The notes: generated by a model not told the origin, from the sequence alone. A stretch of DNA of 64,000 bases from Ruminococcus_G sp964621905 (GCA_964621905.1 CAZUNG010000002.1:186001-250000), one strand, 5' to 3'; positions 8,237-17,314 are shown, numbered from the stretch's first letter. Numbers and translations: made by a program.

Positions 8237-9224
8237 TGTTACCTACCTCTTTCAAAAATTCATTGATATATTCATACGTTTCTTTTACCGCCGGATACAA
8301 GGTGGTCAGCAGGAAAAAACCGTGCACCGCATCCTTGATCCGGTGCATACAGACAGGAACACCTGCCGCCTCCATCCGTCTTGCATACTCCTCACCCTCG
8401 TCACGCAGGGGATCATATTCCCCCGTAATGACAAGCGCCGCCGGAAGATCATGGTAATCATCCGCCTGCAGCGGAGCGAAGTAGGGGCTTAAGCGGTCCT
8501 CGTCTTTGCCCTGATACAGATTCATATAGTCCTGCAGGTTTTTCTGTGTCAGAAGATAATCAAAGCCGTTTTCTCTTACCGATGCGAACGGTGTACTGTC
8601 AGAATAATCATTGCCAGTGCAGGGATAGATTAAAATCTGCCGGTATACCTTGAAATCTCCCGTATCGCGGGCTTTCTGACAAACCGCAGCAGTCAGGTTC
8701 CCTCCCGCACTGTCACCGATAATTGTGATATTCTCGGGCTTCACATGAAGAATCGTCTGGTCTGTAAAGATCGCCTTCGCCACTGCATAGCAGTCATCAA
8801 ACGGTGTCGGAAAACGGTGTTCCGGAGCCAGCCTGTAGTCGACCGAAACCACTACATGCTGCGTGTTTCTGGACATATTCCAGCAAATCCGGTTATATGT
8901 CTCCACGCTCTCCGTCACGAAACCTCCCCCATGAAAAAACAGCAGCACCGGGTAAGTATTGTCTATCATCTTTCTGCGGTCAATATCTTTATGTTTTTTA
9001 CAGTAGGCGTCAATATCCACCGTATCAAAAGAATCCTCATCCGGAAAATAAATGCGCAGCGGAACTTCCACCCCGTTGTTGTATATTTTATCATCGATTG
9101 TACGGTAGAACCGTTTAAACACGTCAATGGCCTTCAAATTCATCAGATATCTGGTTCTTCTTAAGTTCATATCAGCTTCCGGTTCTGACAGCGCCTTCAG
9201 CAGCACCTGCAGTGCCTTATTCAT
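8163..9224 (-). CDS. alpha/beta hydrolase, hormone-sensitive-lipase (HSL) family esterase
   Basis: A 353-residue serine esterase. The oxyanion-hole motif FFHGGGF and the nucleophile motif GDSAGG are both present, with the late Asp in GEYDPLRDEG and His in DAVHGFF completing the triad. HSL-family enzymes cleave short- or medium-chain acyl esters. There is no signal peptide, so it is cytoplasmic. ATG at 9224 is chosen over the in-frame start at 9290 because AGGAGG lies before it and the extension would overlap glpK. About 26 residues after the family's usual end (INEFLKEV) are unusual and overlap the start of the next gene. It lies 17 bases after glpK, suggesting that a glycerol ester could be its substrate; that link is inference. 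Confidence 0.88.
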   Translation of the reverse strand: MNKALQVLLKALSEPEADMNLRRTRYLMNLKAIDVFKRFYRTIDDKIYNNGVEVPLRIYFPDEDSFDTVDIDAYCKKHKDIDRRKMIDNTYPVLLFFHGGGFVTESVETYNRICWNMSRNTQHVVVSVDYRLAPEHRFPTPFDDCYAVAKAIFTDQTILHVKPENITIIGDSAGGNLTAAVCQKARDTGDFKVYRQILIYPCTGNDYSDSTPFASVRENGFDYLLTQKNLQDYMNLYQGKDEDRLSPYFAPLQADDYHDLPAALVITGEYDPLRDEGEEYARRMEAAGVPVCMHRIKDAVHGFFLLTTLYPAVKETYEYINEFLKEVGNSVPGKENTVEKSGEYSQDLSCYER

Positions 9225-9241
9225 GCGTTTCCCTCCTGCGG

Positions 9242-10738
9242 TCAGTCCTCTTTCTCCCAGTTCAGAGCACAATGGACTGCCCGTTTCCATCTTTTCAGAT
9301 TTTTCTTTCGCTCCTCTTTCGGCATCCTGGGTTCAAACGTATGCTCCAGCGCCCAGTTTTTTCTGATATCCTCCTGGTCACTCCAATATCCCACCGCAAG
9401 ACCGGCAAGATAAGCAGCTCCAAGTGCTGTCGTTTCGATACAGCACGGCCTTTCAACGTCCGCGTCCAGAAGATCCGCCTGGAACTGCATCAGAAAATCA
9501 TTTGCGCATGCACCACCGTCAACCTTTATCGTCCTGGTCCGGATCCCGGAATCCTTCTGCATCGCATCGATCACGTCCGAGACCTGGTAAGCCAGGGATT
9601 CCACCGTCGCACGAATCAGATGAGCCCGTCCCGTTCCCCGTGTCAGCCCGACGATTGTTCCGCGTGCATAAGGATCCCAGTAAGGGGCCCCGAGCCCTGT
9701 AAATGCCGGCACCACACAGACACCCCCGGTGTCCTCCACTGCCCTGCAGTATTCCTCGGACTGCGCGGCACTGTCCAGAATCTTCAGTTCATCCCGCAGC
9801 CACTGAATCGCAGCGCCTGCGACAAACACACTCCCTTCCAGCGCGTACTGTACGGTATCCCCCACGCTGGCTGCCACAGTCGTCAAAAGGCCGGACTTTG
9901 ACTTTACGGCCTGTTCCCCTGTATTCATCAGCAAAAAGCAGCCTGTGCCATAGGTGTTTTTGATGTCACCCGCCTCAAAACAGCACTGTCCGAACAGTGC
10001 AGACTGCTGATCACCGGCTGCCCCCGCAATTGGAATCTCCCCGCCGAACACATTCCTGTCCGTATATCCGTATACACAGCTGCTTGGTTTCACCTGGGGC
10101 AGCATACATGAAGGAATCCCGAACATCTTAAGAATCTCTTCATCCCACTGCATCCTGTGAATGTCATATAACATCGTCCGCGAAGCATTCGTCACATCCG
10201 TCACATGAACCTTCCCCTGTGTGAGCTGCCAGATCAGCCAGGTATCGACTGTCCCAAACAGCAGCTCTCCGCTCTGGGCGCGCTCTCTTGCGCCCTCCAC
10301 ATGGTCTAACATCCAGGCAAGTTTGCTGCCCGAAAAATAAGCATCCGGAATCAGGCCGGTATGTTCCCGGATGTAGGTTCCTTTCCCTTCAGCCTTGATC
10401 TGGTCTATCATCTCTGCGGTTCTCCGGCATTGCCATACAATCGCCGGATACACTGGTTTTCCTGTTTTTTTATCCCAGACGATCGTTGTCTCTCGCTGGT
10501 TCGTAATGCCAATCGCCGCAATATTTCTGGCGTCAATACCGATCTTTCCCATCGCCTCCGTCGCTACACTCAGCTGGGAAGACCAGATCTCCATCGGGTC
10601 ATGCTCTACCCATCCGGGCTTTGGATAATACTGCGTAAATTCCTTTTGTGCTACACTTTTCATCGTTCCCGCTCTGTCAAATAAGATACAGCGTGAACTG
10701 GTCGTTCCCTGGTCCAGGGCCATCATGTACTGTTCCAT
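9242..10738 (-). CDS. glpK: glycerol kinase
   Basis: ATP-dependent phosphorylation of glycerol to sn-glycerol 3-phosphate in the cytoplasm. The protein has the full family length (498 residues), begins with the ATP-binding MALDQGTTSSRCILFD motif, and contains GITNQRETT, GTVDTWLIW and the C-terminal signature region FVAGAAIQWLRDEL. ATG at 10738 has GAGGG upstream. It follows the DUF1667 gene by three bases and the glycerol-3-phosphate oxidation genes, so its product is immediately available to the GlpA-like dehydrogenase encoded in the same operon. No glycerol facilitator gene is seen in the window. Confidence 0.97.
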   Translation of the reverse strand: MEQYMMALDQGTTSSRCILFDRAGTMKSVAQKEFTQYYPKPGWVEHDPMEIWSSQLSVATEAMGKIGIDARNIAAIGITNQRETTIVWDKKTGKPVYPAIVWQCRRTAEMIDQIKAEGKGTYIREHTGLIPDAYFSGSKLAWMLDHVEGARERAQSGELLFGTVDTWLIWQLTQGKVHVTDVTNASRTMLYDIHRMQWDEEILKMFGIPSCMLPQVKPSSCVYGYTDRNVFGGEIPIAGAAGDQQSALFGQCCFEAGDIKNTYGTGCFLLMNTGEQAVKSKSGLLTTVAASVGDTVQYALEGSVFVAGAAIQWLRDELKILDSAAQSEEYCRAVEDTGGVCVVPAFTGLGAPYWDPYARGTIVGLTRGTGRAHLIRATVESLAYQVSDVIDAMQKDSGIRTRTIKVDGGACANDFLMQFQADLLDADVERPCCIETTALGAAYLAGLAVGYWSDQEDIRKNWALEHTFEPRMPKEERKKNLKRWKRAVHCALNWEKED

Positions 10739-10741
10739 CTG

Positions 10742-11119
10742 TTATCCCTCTGTCTCTTTCCTCACTACATTTCCGGTCGCAATCACATCAACCTCCGTTC
10801 CCGCCGTATGGCGGATCAGGATATCCCCAATGCTCACCGGAGCCTGCACCCTAACCTGATGAATCTCCTCCATACATGTTCCGATCAGTTCTTTCGGGAT
10901 CTCCTGTGCCGTTTTCACGGACACACGCGGAACCGCCCCGCCAATAACCGGCACTGTGGAAGTCACCGTCCTGGAAGGATGTGTGCACTCTTTGATTCCA
11001 TATTCTCTGCCGTTTTTACATCCGTAACCGCTTACCTTTTCCACTTCTTTTTGTTTCGTCAGGGTCACCTTGAGAGTACACCCCTTCGGACAGCAGATAC
11101 ATATCAGTGTTCTGTTCAT
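10742..11119 (-). CDS. DUF1667 cysteine-motif protein
   Basis: A 125-residue protein of the DUF1667 family, which in Firmicutes and Thermotogae is almost always encoded beside GlpA-type glycerol-3-phosphate dehydrogenase and a small FAD oxidoreductase. Cysteines at positions 7, 9 and 10 (CICCPKGC, with C14) and C33 in GYGCKNG could bind a metal or iron-sulfur cluster. A second half (TVPVIGG, then VSIGDILI) is conserved in the family. It overlaps the upstream oxidoreductase gene by four bases (ATGA). Its exact role is unknown; it is likely a subunit or electron-transfer partner of the complex. Confidence 0.88.
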   Translation of the reverse strand: MNRTLICICCPKGCTLKVTLTKQKEVEKVSGYGCKNGREYGIKECTHPSRTVTSTVPVIGGAVPRVSVKTAQEIPKELIGTCMEEIHQVRVQAPVSIGDILIRHTAGTEVDVIATGNVVRKETEG

Positions 11120-12111
11120 ACACCATGTCCTTTCAGGTAGGCAGCCGCAGCTATCCCGGCTTTTGCCGCTTCGCGGCTCACATTGTCTACGAGGTCATGG
11201 ACATGACGTACATTTCCGCACGCAAACACGCCCTCTGCCGTGGTGTGGCAATTTTGATCTGTTACAGGTCCGCGGGTCGTCAGATCCATTCTGGCCCCCA
11301 GCTTCTTTGTCAGCTCATTCTCAGGTATCAGCCCCACAGACAGAAGCAGTGTGTCGCAGGGTACATATTCCTCCGTGCCCGCTGTTATCCGGCCATCCCC
11401 GCCGATCTTTGCAACTGTCACACCGCAGATCCGCCGCCTGCCGTGTATCTCTGTGACTGTTCTGTTCAGCCTTAAGGGAATTTCGAAATCGTCCAGACAT
11501 TGAACAACATTCCGCGCAAGCCCTCCCGGCTTATCTTTCATTTCCACCACCATTTTAACATGCGCGCCCTCAAGTGTCATGCGCCGCGCCATGATCAGAC
11601 CGATATCTCCTGATCCTAAAATCACAACTTCTCTTCCGGGCAGCAGGCCTTCCCTGTTCACAAGTCTCTGCGCCGTTCCCGCGGTATAGATCCCGGCCGG
11701 CCGGTATCCTGGTATCCCAAGCGCTCCGCGGGGCCGTTCCCTGCAGCCCATCGCCAGGATAACCGCACGCCCCGTGATCCGCCTCAGCCCGCTTCGCCGG
11801 CTCATGACCGTAACGGTCCGCCCGGCATTAATATCCGTCACCATACTCTCAAGCTCATATGCAATCCCCAGCCTGTCTATCATCTCCACATAGCGCGCCG
11901 CATATTCCGGTCCCGTCAGTTCTTCCCGAAAGGTGTGCAGGCCAAATCCGCTGTGAATACACTGATTCAGGATTCCTCCAAGCTCGGCATCCCGCTCCAG
12001 AATCAAAAGATCATCGATCCCCTCCTGTTTCATCGCTGCCGCCGCTGCCATGCCTGCAGGACCGCCGCCGATAATCACCGCATCATAATTTTCTGTTTCA
12101 TCTGCTTTCAT
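11116..12111 (-). CDS. NAD(P)/FAD-dependent oxidoreductase, partner of the GlpA-like dehydrogenase
   Basis: A 331-residue flavoprotein. An FAD-binding Rossmann motif GGGPAGMAAAAA is at residues 15-26, a second NAD(P)-binding motif ILGSGDIGLIMARR lies mid-protein, and the C-terminal FAD motif is GVFACGNVRHVHDLVD. It resembles the small pyridine-nucleotide oxidoreductases found beside GlpA and DUF1667 in Clostridia; it is not the GlpB subunit of E. coli. It probably passes electrons from glycerol 3-phosphate to NAD(P) or another carrier. It overlaps the preceding gene by 14 bases and the next by four, indicating tight coupling. Confidence 0.88.
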   Translation of the reverse strand: MKADETENYDAVIIGGGPAGMAAAAAMKQEGIDDLLILERDAELGGILNQCIHSGFGLHTFREELTGPEYAARYVEMIDRLGIAYELESMVTDINAGRTVTVMSRRSGLRRITGRAVILAMGCRERPRGALGIPGYRPAGIYTAGTAQRLVNREGLLPGREVVILGSGDIGLIMARRMTLEGAHVKMVVEMKDKPGGLARNVVQCLDDFEIPLRLNRTVTEIHGRRRICGVTVAKIGGDGRITAGTEEYVPCDTLLLSVGLIPENELTKKLGARMDLTTRGPVTDQNCHTTAEGVFACGNVRHVHDLVDNVSREAAKAGIAAAAYLKGHGV

Positions 12112-13549
12112 ATCCGCCCGCCTTCCCGCCGCATCCGCTCAGCAAATAAGAAGTACTCCCCGCTTTTGTTATCTGGTAAGGTTCCATACCCAGCTCCCGG
12201 CAGAGAATCTCCATCACTTTTGGCATGCAAAATCCGGACTGGCATCTTCCCATCCCCGCTCTTGTCCGCCGTTTCACGCCGTCCAGCGAACGGGCTCCCG
12301 GTTCTCTTCGTATTGCTTCTATGATCTCTCCCTCTGTCACCATCTCACACCGGCAGACCACATTGCCGTATGCCGGATTTTCTCTGATCTTCAGTCCAAG
12401 TTCTTCCGGGCTTGCCTGTGCAGCCGAAAAAATATTTTTCAAGGCTGGCATAAACTCCTGCTTTTTTTCTGTTTTCAGATAGTCACCCGCCATCAAAGCC
12501 AGCTCACATCCTATGGCCGGAGCCGCTGACAGACCCGGTGATTCAATGCCTGCGGCATTAAAAAATCCCGGAGCTCCCTTTGCCTCACCGATCACAAAAT
12601 CACCGCCGTCCTCATGCGCCCGAAGCCCTGCAAAGGACGTGATAATCTGATCCAGCGGCAGATTCTTTACGCCGCCTTCTCCTTTTTTCTGCACTTCCAG
12701 GAGTCCATCCGCCGTCGTGCAGACGGCGTCCCTGTCTTCGGTATCCTGTGCAGTGGGACCCACCAGCAGATTTCCATGGACGGTGGGGGTGATCAGCACA
12801 CCCTTTCCCATGGGGCCTGGAAGCTGAAAAATCGTATGCTCTGTAAAAGAACCCGCCTGTTTATCCAACAGAAGATATTCTCCGCGGCGCGGTGTAATAT
12901 GGAGAAGTTCTTCACTTACCATATTATTGAAAAGATCTGCATAGACGCCGGCTGCATTGATCACACAGCGAGTCAGAATCATTCCCTGCGCGGTATGCAG
13001 GCAATACCCTGTCTTTTGTTTTTCAATTTGCCGGACGGGACAATTCATCCGAAATTCCACACCGTTCAGAGCTGCATTCTCAGCGAGTCCCGCTGTCAGG
13101 CGAAACGGACAGACAATGCCGGCATTCGGGGCAAACAGCGCCGCTTTTACATCATCCGCAGCAGCCGGAATCACTCTGTGCAGCTCCTCTCTCTTAAGCA
13201 GGCGCAGATCTTTCACGCCGTTTTTACGTCCCTGTTCCATGAGGCGCATAAGCCGGGACTCTTCCTGTCCTTCCCTGCACAGTACCGCCGCGCCATTTCT
13301 CCGAAATGGGATAGCAAGCTCCTCTGACAAGAGGTCCATCTTCCTGTTTCCAAGAACATTCATCCTGGCTTTCAACGTTCCCGGGACACCATCGTAACCG
13401 GCATGAATCAGCCCGCTGTTTGCCTTGGATGTGCCCGAACAGATATCTTCTTCTTTTTCCAGCACGCAGATGCTCATCCGGTACCGCGACAGCTCGCGTG
13501 CAGCCGCACATCCAATCACCCCTGCACCAATGATTACGGTATCATACAC
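12098..13549 (-). CDS. glpA: FAD-dependent glycerol-3-phosphate dehydrogenase-like protein (GlpA/D family) with BFD-type Cys domain
   Basis: A 483-residue flavoprotein likely to oxidise glycerol 3-phosphate to dihydroxyacetone phosphate. Residues 4-33 hold the FAD motif VIIGAGVIGCAAARELSRY, followed by a DAO-family substrate domain. The C-terminal 90 residues form a bacterioferritin-associated ferredoxin-like domain with CRC and CQSGFC cysteines (VVCRCEMVTEGE, then GRCQSGFCMPK), expected to hold a [2Fe-2S] cluster. The start is a GTG at 13549 with GGAGGGG upstream. It is the first of the glp genes and follows the DUF2804 gene by 21 bases. L-2-hydroxyglutarate-type DAO enzymes look similar, but the neighbours (DUF1667, glpK) favour glycerol 3-phosphate. 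Confidence 0.87.
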   Translation of the reverse strand: MYDTVIIGAGVIGCAAARELSRYRMSICVLEKEEDICSGTSKANSGLIHAGYDGVPGTLKARMNVLGNRKMDLLSEELAIPFRRNGAAVLCREGQEESRLMRLMEQGRKNGVKDLRLLKREELHRVIPAAADDVKAALFAPNAGIVCPFRLTAGLAENAALNGVEFRMNCPVRQIEKQKTGYCLHTAQGMILTRCVINAAGVYADLFNNMVSEELLHITPRRGEYLLLDKQAGSFTEHTIFQLPGPMGKGVLITPTVHGNLLVGPTAQDTEDRDAVCTTADGLLEVQKKGEGGVKNLPLDQIITSFAGLRAHEDGGDFVIGEAKGAPGFFNAAGIESPGLSAAPAIGCELALMAGDYLKTEKKQEFMPALKNIFSAAQASPEELGLKIRENPAYGNVVCRCEMVTEGEIIEAIRREPGARSLDGVKRRTRAGMGRCQSGFCMPKVMEILCRELGMEPYQITKAGSTSYLLSGCGGKAGGYESR

Positions 13550-13570
13550 CGGCAGCCCCTCCTTTTTCCA

Positions 13571-14602
13571 TTACCACTTATTATGTACTTTTTCGGCAAA
13601 TCCCGGCAACTGTTTTACGGGGATCTTTGTCCCGTCATCCAGTACGGCTGTCCCGTTAAAATGACCGAATACCTGATGCTGGTCACTTAGAAGCATTCCC
13701 GCTGAAGTCCGTGCACTCCGGTCCAGAATCGGGGTAAAGGTCAAACTCAGGCGTTCGTCATCAGACATCACGTTCCACGTCTTCAGATACTCCGTCTGCC
13801 CCTTTTCTTCTCCCGGAATCAGGAATCTGATCCGTTCCAGTTTGTGGGCCCGCCCCTCAAAGAACAGCATATTTTCGGTGGCAGACCTGGTATCGCCAAA
13901 CCCGCAGCCAAGGTTAAATCCAAATAACTGACCGTCAATCAGCCCCTGTGCCGCACTCCAGTACCAGGTATTCTCATACGGCCAGGCACCGCGTCCCCAG
14001 TCCAGAAGGCCAAAACTGTCCTCCGGCCGAAAACAGAAGCGCCGGTTTCCGATCTCAACGACGCCTTTCGCCCGCATTCCGATTATCTTCTGGTTATAAT
14101 AAAATGCATGTGGGTGTTCTTTGAACGGAACGGCAATCACCATACTGTCATCTGGTTCCCGGGTCAGATGAATTTTCATGCGAATTGGCTGTCCGTCTTT
14201 AAAATTCTTCATCTTCGCAATCAGAATCCGGCGGCCGTCTTCTTTTACAAACGAAAACTGACAGCGGCGGCTGCAAAACCTGACATCACCTTTGTCCGAA
14301 GAGGATGGCATTTTGGTTCTGCCCATCGGAAACAGAGACATCGGACTTACCGTCGTCTCTGTCCTCTGTTCAAAATCAAGAAATGAGAGGCTCACAAGGC
14401 CCATATAACTGTTGTCTGCCACAGTCAGAGCCACGCCAAAATGCTCATTGCTGACGAGATAATAATCCCATTCCTTGATGCGAAGTGCTCCTGCCCGTAC
14501 CTCCCCCCGCCTGTATTCTTTCACCAGACGTGTCGCATAGCCGGCCTCCTGCAGACATCCGCTTTCATCGAGCAGTTTTCCCGGCGACAGCCGTTTCTGC
14601 AT
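13571..14602 (-). CDS. DUF2804 family protein
   Basis: A 343-residue protein I recognise as DUF2804, from its overall pattern and aromatic-rich central motif (GLLDWGRGAWPYENTWYWSA). The function is unknown. The fold is probably a lipocalin/AttH-like beta barrel that could handle a lipid or hydrophobic ligand; that is inference from the family. There is no signal peptide or transmembrane helix. ATG 14602 is preceded by GAGGGGG and lies four bases after the dacF-like stop. Its place between a peptidoglycan enzyme and glycerol-lipid genes fits a role in envelope lipid metabolism without proving it. Confidence 0.8.
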   Translation of the reverse strand: MQKRLSPGKLLDESGCLQEAGYATRLVKEYRRGEVRAGALRIKEWDYYLVSNEHFGVALTVADNSYMGLVSLSFLDFEQRTETTVSPMSLFPMGRTKMPSSSDKGDVRFCSRRCQFSFVKEDGRRILIAKMKNFKDGQPIRMKIHLTREPDDSMVIAVPFKEHPHAFYYNQKIIGMRAKGVVEIGNRRFCFRPEDSFGLLDWGRGAWPYENTWYWSAAQGLIDGQLFGFNLGCGFGDTRSATENMLFFEGRAHKLERIRFLIPGEEKGQTEYLKTWNVMSDDERLSLTFTPILDRSARTSAGMLLSDQHQVFGHFNGTAVLDDGTKIPVKQLPGFAEKVHNKW

Positions 14603-14606
14603 GACG

Positions 14607-15815
14607 TCACCCCCTCATCATATACTTTTGTTTTATTATATCAAAACACCAGATAAAATCAATCTTCTTTACACTTTCATCCGCATACACCGGATATGTT
14701 TTCAGCACCTCCCCGTTCAGCAGATATGTCACTTTTCCAACCGCCGTCCCCGCCTTGACCGGCGCGTGCAGCGCATCCGGCAGACTGGTTTCGATCTGAA
14801 CTTCCTCATCAGCTCCCAGCAGTACCTTCAATGACTGCTGTTCCATATCACAGCGGTAACTCAAAGGCACCACCGCTTTTTCAGAAAGCCTTCCTTCATG
14901 CTGTCCTTCCAGCACTTCCAGCTGTTCAGACGGAAGGCTGCGCACCAGAACATCCTGCACAGAGTAGTGTTCCAGTCCATAACTCATCAGCTTTTTGGTG
15001 TCCGACCATTTGTAACTCTTATGATTGGGCCATCCGCAGGCGAGCAGGGAGACGATAAATGTTTTCCCGTCCCGTTCAAGAGCTCCTACATAGCAGTATC
15101 CGGCATCAGCGGTAAACCCCGTTTTTCCGCTCAATGCACCTTCCATCATTGACAAAAAAGCATTGTGATTATTGCAGTTATAGACGACCGTCTCTTCCAT
15201 GTTCCAGAACGTATAAGACGCCGTCTGTGTGATGGCGAGAAATTCTTCCCGTTTCGGTGACTGCATGATGCAGTACCTCATGATCCTTGCCAGATCCTGG
15301 GCGGTAGTCCCGTGCACCCCCTCTTCATTCTGGTCATCCAGGCCGTTGGGCGTGATGAAATACGTATTTTCACATCCTATTTCCTGAGCTTTCTGATTCA
15401 TCATCGCCGCAAACGCTTCCACACTTCCCCCGATATGTTCTGCTATCATCACTGCGCTGTCGTTGTGGGATTCCAGCATCAAAGAATATAAAAGGTCATT
15501 CAGCCGGAAGGTTTCTCCTTCATGCACGCCAAGATGCACCTTTGGCTGTCCCGCAGCCCGTTTCGTCGCCGTCACCGTATCTTCAGGATTTCCGTTTTCA
15601 AGAGCCAGAATGCACGTCATGATCTTTGTCGTACTGGCATTCGGCCGTTTTTCCCCGCCGTCCTTCTCATACAGCACGCGTCCAGAATCAGCATCCATCA
15701 GACAGGCTGAACGGGCATACAACTCACTTTCGGCAGGTTCCTCCTGTGCATGGACGGCCTGACCGCCCAGCATGACCAGCAGAAAAACTCCCATCAAAAC
15801 AATCCATTTTTTCAT
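14607..15815 (-). CDS. D-alanyl-D-alanine carboxypeptidase (DacF-like), S11 family
   Basis: A 402-residue low-molecular-weight penicillin-binding protein. Residues 1-23 are a signal peptide; the catalytic motifs are S61-T-T-K64 (ASTTKIM), S116-H-N118 and K231-T-G. A C-terminal PBP5-like domain and possibly an amphipathic tail follow. It trims the terminal D-Ala of peptidoglycan stem peptides outside the membrane. ATG 15815 gives the correct signal peptide, but its nearest strong AGGAGG is about 28 bases upstream, which is unusual. In-frame ATGs at 15866 and 15854 lie before that sequence and seem less likely. It begins the long group of genes ending at 5733. Confidence 0.9.
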   Translation of the reverse strand: MKKWIVLMGVFLLVMLGGQAVHAQEEPAESELYARSACLMDADSGRVLYEKDGGEKRPNASTTKIMTCILALENGNPEDTVTATKRAAGQPKVHLGVHEGETFRLNDLLYSLMLESHNDSAVMIAEHIGGSVEAFAAMMNQKAQEIGCENTYFITPNGLDDQNEEGVHGTTAQDLARIMRYCIMQSPKREEFLAITQTASYTFWNMEETVVYNCNNHNAFLSMMEGALSGKTGFTADAGYCYVGALERDGKTFIVSLLACGWPNHKSYKWSDTKKLMSYGLEHYSVQDVLVRSLPSEQLEVLEGQHEGRLSEKAVVPLSYRCDMEQQSLKVLLGADEEVQIETSLPDALHAPVKAGTAVGKVTYLLNGEVLKTYPVYADESVKKIDFIWCFDIIKQKYMMRG

Positions 15816-15911
15816 GCGCTCTACACATCCGTTTTGTGTACGTCCTCCTTTCATTCTATGAGCCAAAAACAGCTTTATGTCTCAGAAGTCAGCTTAAGAA
15901 TCTTTACAAAT

Positions 15912-15941
15912 AAAAAAATCGAAGGAATATTCCCTCGATTT
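15912..15941 (-). terminator. terminator of the scpA-scpB unit
   Basis: On the minus strand AATCGA and TCGATT flank GGAATATTCC with one mismatch, followed by seven Ts. It lies 40 bases after the scpB stop and before the dacF-like gene. Confidence 0.75.
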
Positions 15942-15980
15942 ACATGGTTTGCAAAGCTGCTGCTCCACACGGCATTCCGA

Positions 15981-16547
15981 TCAAAGTTTCAGCTGAACCT
16001 CTTCCTCCGCCTCTGCCTTAAAATCCTCCATTTGTACCGGACTGATGGAAGGCAGTTCCTCTGTCGACTCCACACCGAAGCTCCTCAGAAATTCCTCTGT
16101 CGTTCCGAGCAGAATCGGACGTCCCGGGGCATCCAGCCGCCCAACCTCCTGAACCAGATTATATTCTACCAGCTTATTCACGGCATGATCACATTTCACA
16201 CCCCGGATCTTTTCAATCTCCAGCCTTGTGACCGGCTGTTTATAAGCAATAATGGACAGGGTCTCCAGCATGACGTCCGTCAGCACCGCCTTTTTCGGCT
16301 GCAGCGCGATCTGAACGAGATTGTCATAATACTCCTGCTTCGTACAGAGCTGATAGGCATTTTCCAGCTCAATGATCTTGATTCCCCGGTCTTCTTCCTC
16401 ATAGTGAAGCATCATATCGCGGATCAGTTTCTGAGTGGTGGCCGCATCACATTCGATTGCCTTTGCTATCTTGGAAAGCTCTACAGATTCACCCATCGCA
16501 AACAGAATCGCTTCAATGGCAGCCTGTGTTTTTTTTATATTCATCAT
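15981..16547 (-). CDS. scpB: segregation and condensation protein B
   Basis: A 188-residue winged-helix protein that binds ScpA as the kleisin-associated KITE subunit of the Smc-ScpAB condensin, compacting and segregating the chromosome. The family motif ETLSIIAYKQPVTRLEIEKIRG is present (residues about 95-115), followed by the second winged helix with GRPILLGTTEEFL. Length is normal. The start overlaps the scpA stop (ATGA), as in many Firmicutes. The acidic C-terminal tail is usual. Confidence 0.96.
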   Translation of the reverse strand: MMNIKKTQAAIEAILFAMGESVELSKIAKAIECDAATTQKLIRDMMLHYEEEDRGIKIIELENAYQLCTKQEYYDNLVQIALQPKKAVLTDVMLETLSIIAYKQPVTRLEIEKIRGVKCDHAVNKLVEYNLVQEVGRLDAPGRPILLGTTEEFLRSFGVESTEELPSISPVQMEDFKAEAEEEVQLKL

Positions 16548-17299
16548 TCACTCATCCCCACTGTCTCAATCTGTATCTCGTCGAAGATATATTCCTGGCT
16601 GATTCGGATCAGCCCTGTCTTCATCAGCTCCAGAATCGCCAGAAACGTAACAACGACCTGTGTTTTACTGCACTGCCGCTCAAGAAGTTCACGAAATGAG
16701 AACCTCTTCCGGCTGCGCGCAAACGCCTCCACATATGTCATTTTGTCCGGAAGACTGACTTCCTCCTGCTCAATCTTTCCAAACTTACTTCGAATCGGGT
16801 CCAGCTTGTCCTCCTGTCGGCGTATCACCGACAAAAAGATCGCATGCAGCTTTTCCAGATTCATACCGCCCACAAGTTCTTTTGTGTCGACTGGCGGACG
16901 GTAAGAGAGTACCTCCGCAGGCATCGTATTTTTTCGATAAATGCTCCTGGAGGCGGCAGCCATCCGCTCTCTCAGTTCATATGACATATACTTGTACATC
17001 TTATATTCCAGCAGCTGCTGTACAAGTTCATCGCGCGGATCCTCCTCTTCCCCCTCTTCATTTACCTCCTTCGGGAGCAGCATCCGGCACTTGATATCAA
17101 TGAGTGTTGCGGCCATGACCATAAATTCGCTCATGATATTCAGATCCTGTCTCGGCATCTCACGGATATATTCCAGATACTGATTGGTAATCTCCACAAT
17201 GGGTATATCATAAATATCTATTTTATTTCTGTCAATCAAATGCAGCAGAAGATCCAGAGGACCTTCAAATACCTGCAGCTTTACGGGAATCCCCATCAT
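16544..17299 (-). CDS. scpA: segregation and condensation protein A
   Basis: A 251-residue kleisin linking the two Smc heads in the condensin complex. The N-terminal motif LQVFEGPLDLLLHLIDRNKIDIYDIPI is diagnostic, the middle is acidic and variable, and the C-terminal winged helix (VVTFLAILELMKTGLIRISQE) is conserved. ATG 17299 is preferred to a TTG at 17302; AGAGG lies five bases upstream. It follows the metallophosphoesterase gene by 15 bases and is coupled to scpB. Confidence 0.96.
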   Translation of the reverse strand: MMGIPVKLQVFEGPLDLLLHLIDRNKIDIYDIPIVEITNQYLEYIREMPRQDLNIMSEFMVMAATLIDIKCRMLLPKEVNEEGEEEDPRDELVQQLLEYKMYKYMSYELRERMAAASRSIYRKNTMPAEVLSYRPPVDTKELVGGMNLEKLHAIFLSVIRRQEDKLDPIRSKFGKIEQEEVSLPDKMTYVEAFARSRKRFSFRELLERQCSKTQVVVTFLAILELMKTGLIRISQEYIFDEIQIETVGMSE

Positions 17300-17314
17300 C
17301 AAAACCTCTGTTTC

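Noticed and set aside
15750..16904. A 384-residue open frame on the plus strand over scpA/scpB
   Set aside because: It crosses the terminator and two conserved minus-strand genes; no recognisable protein.
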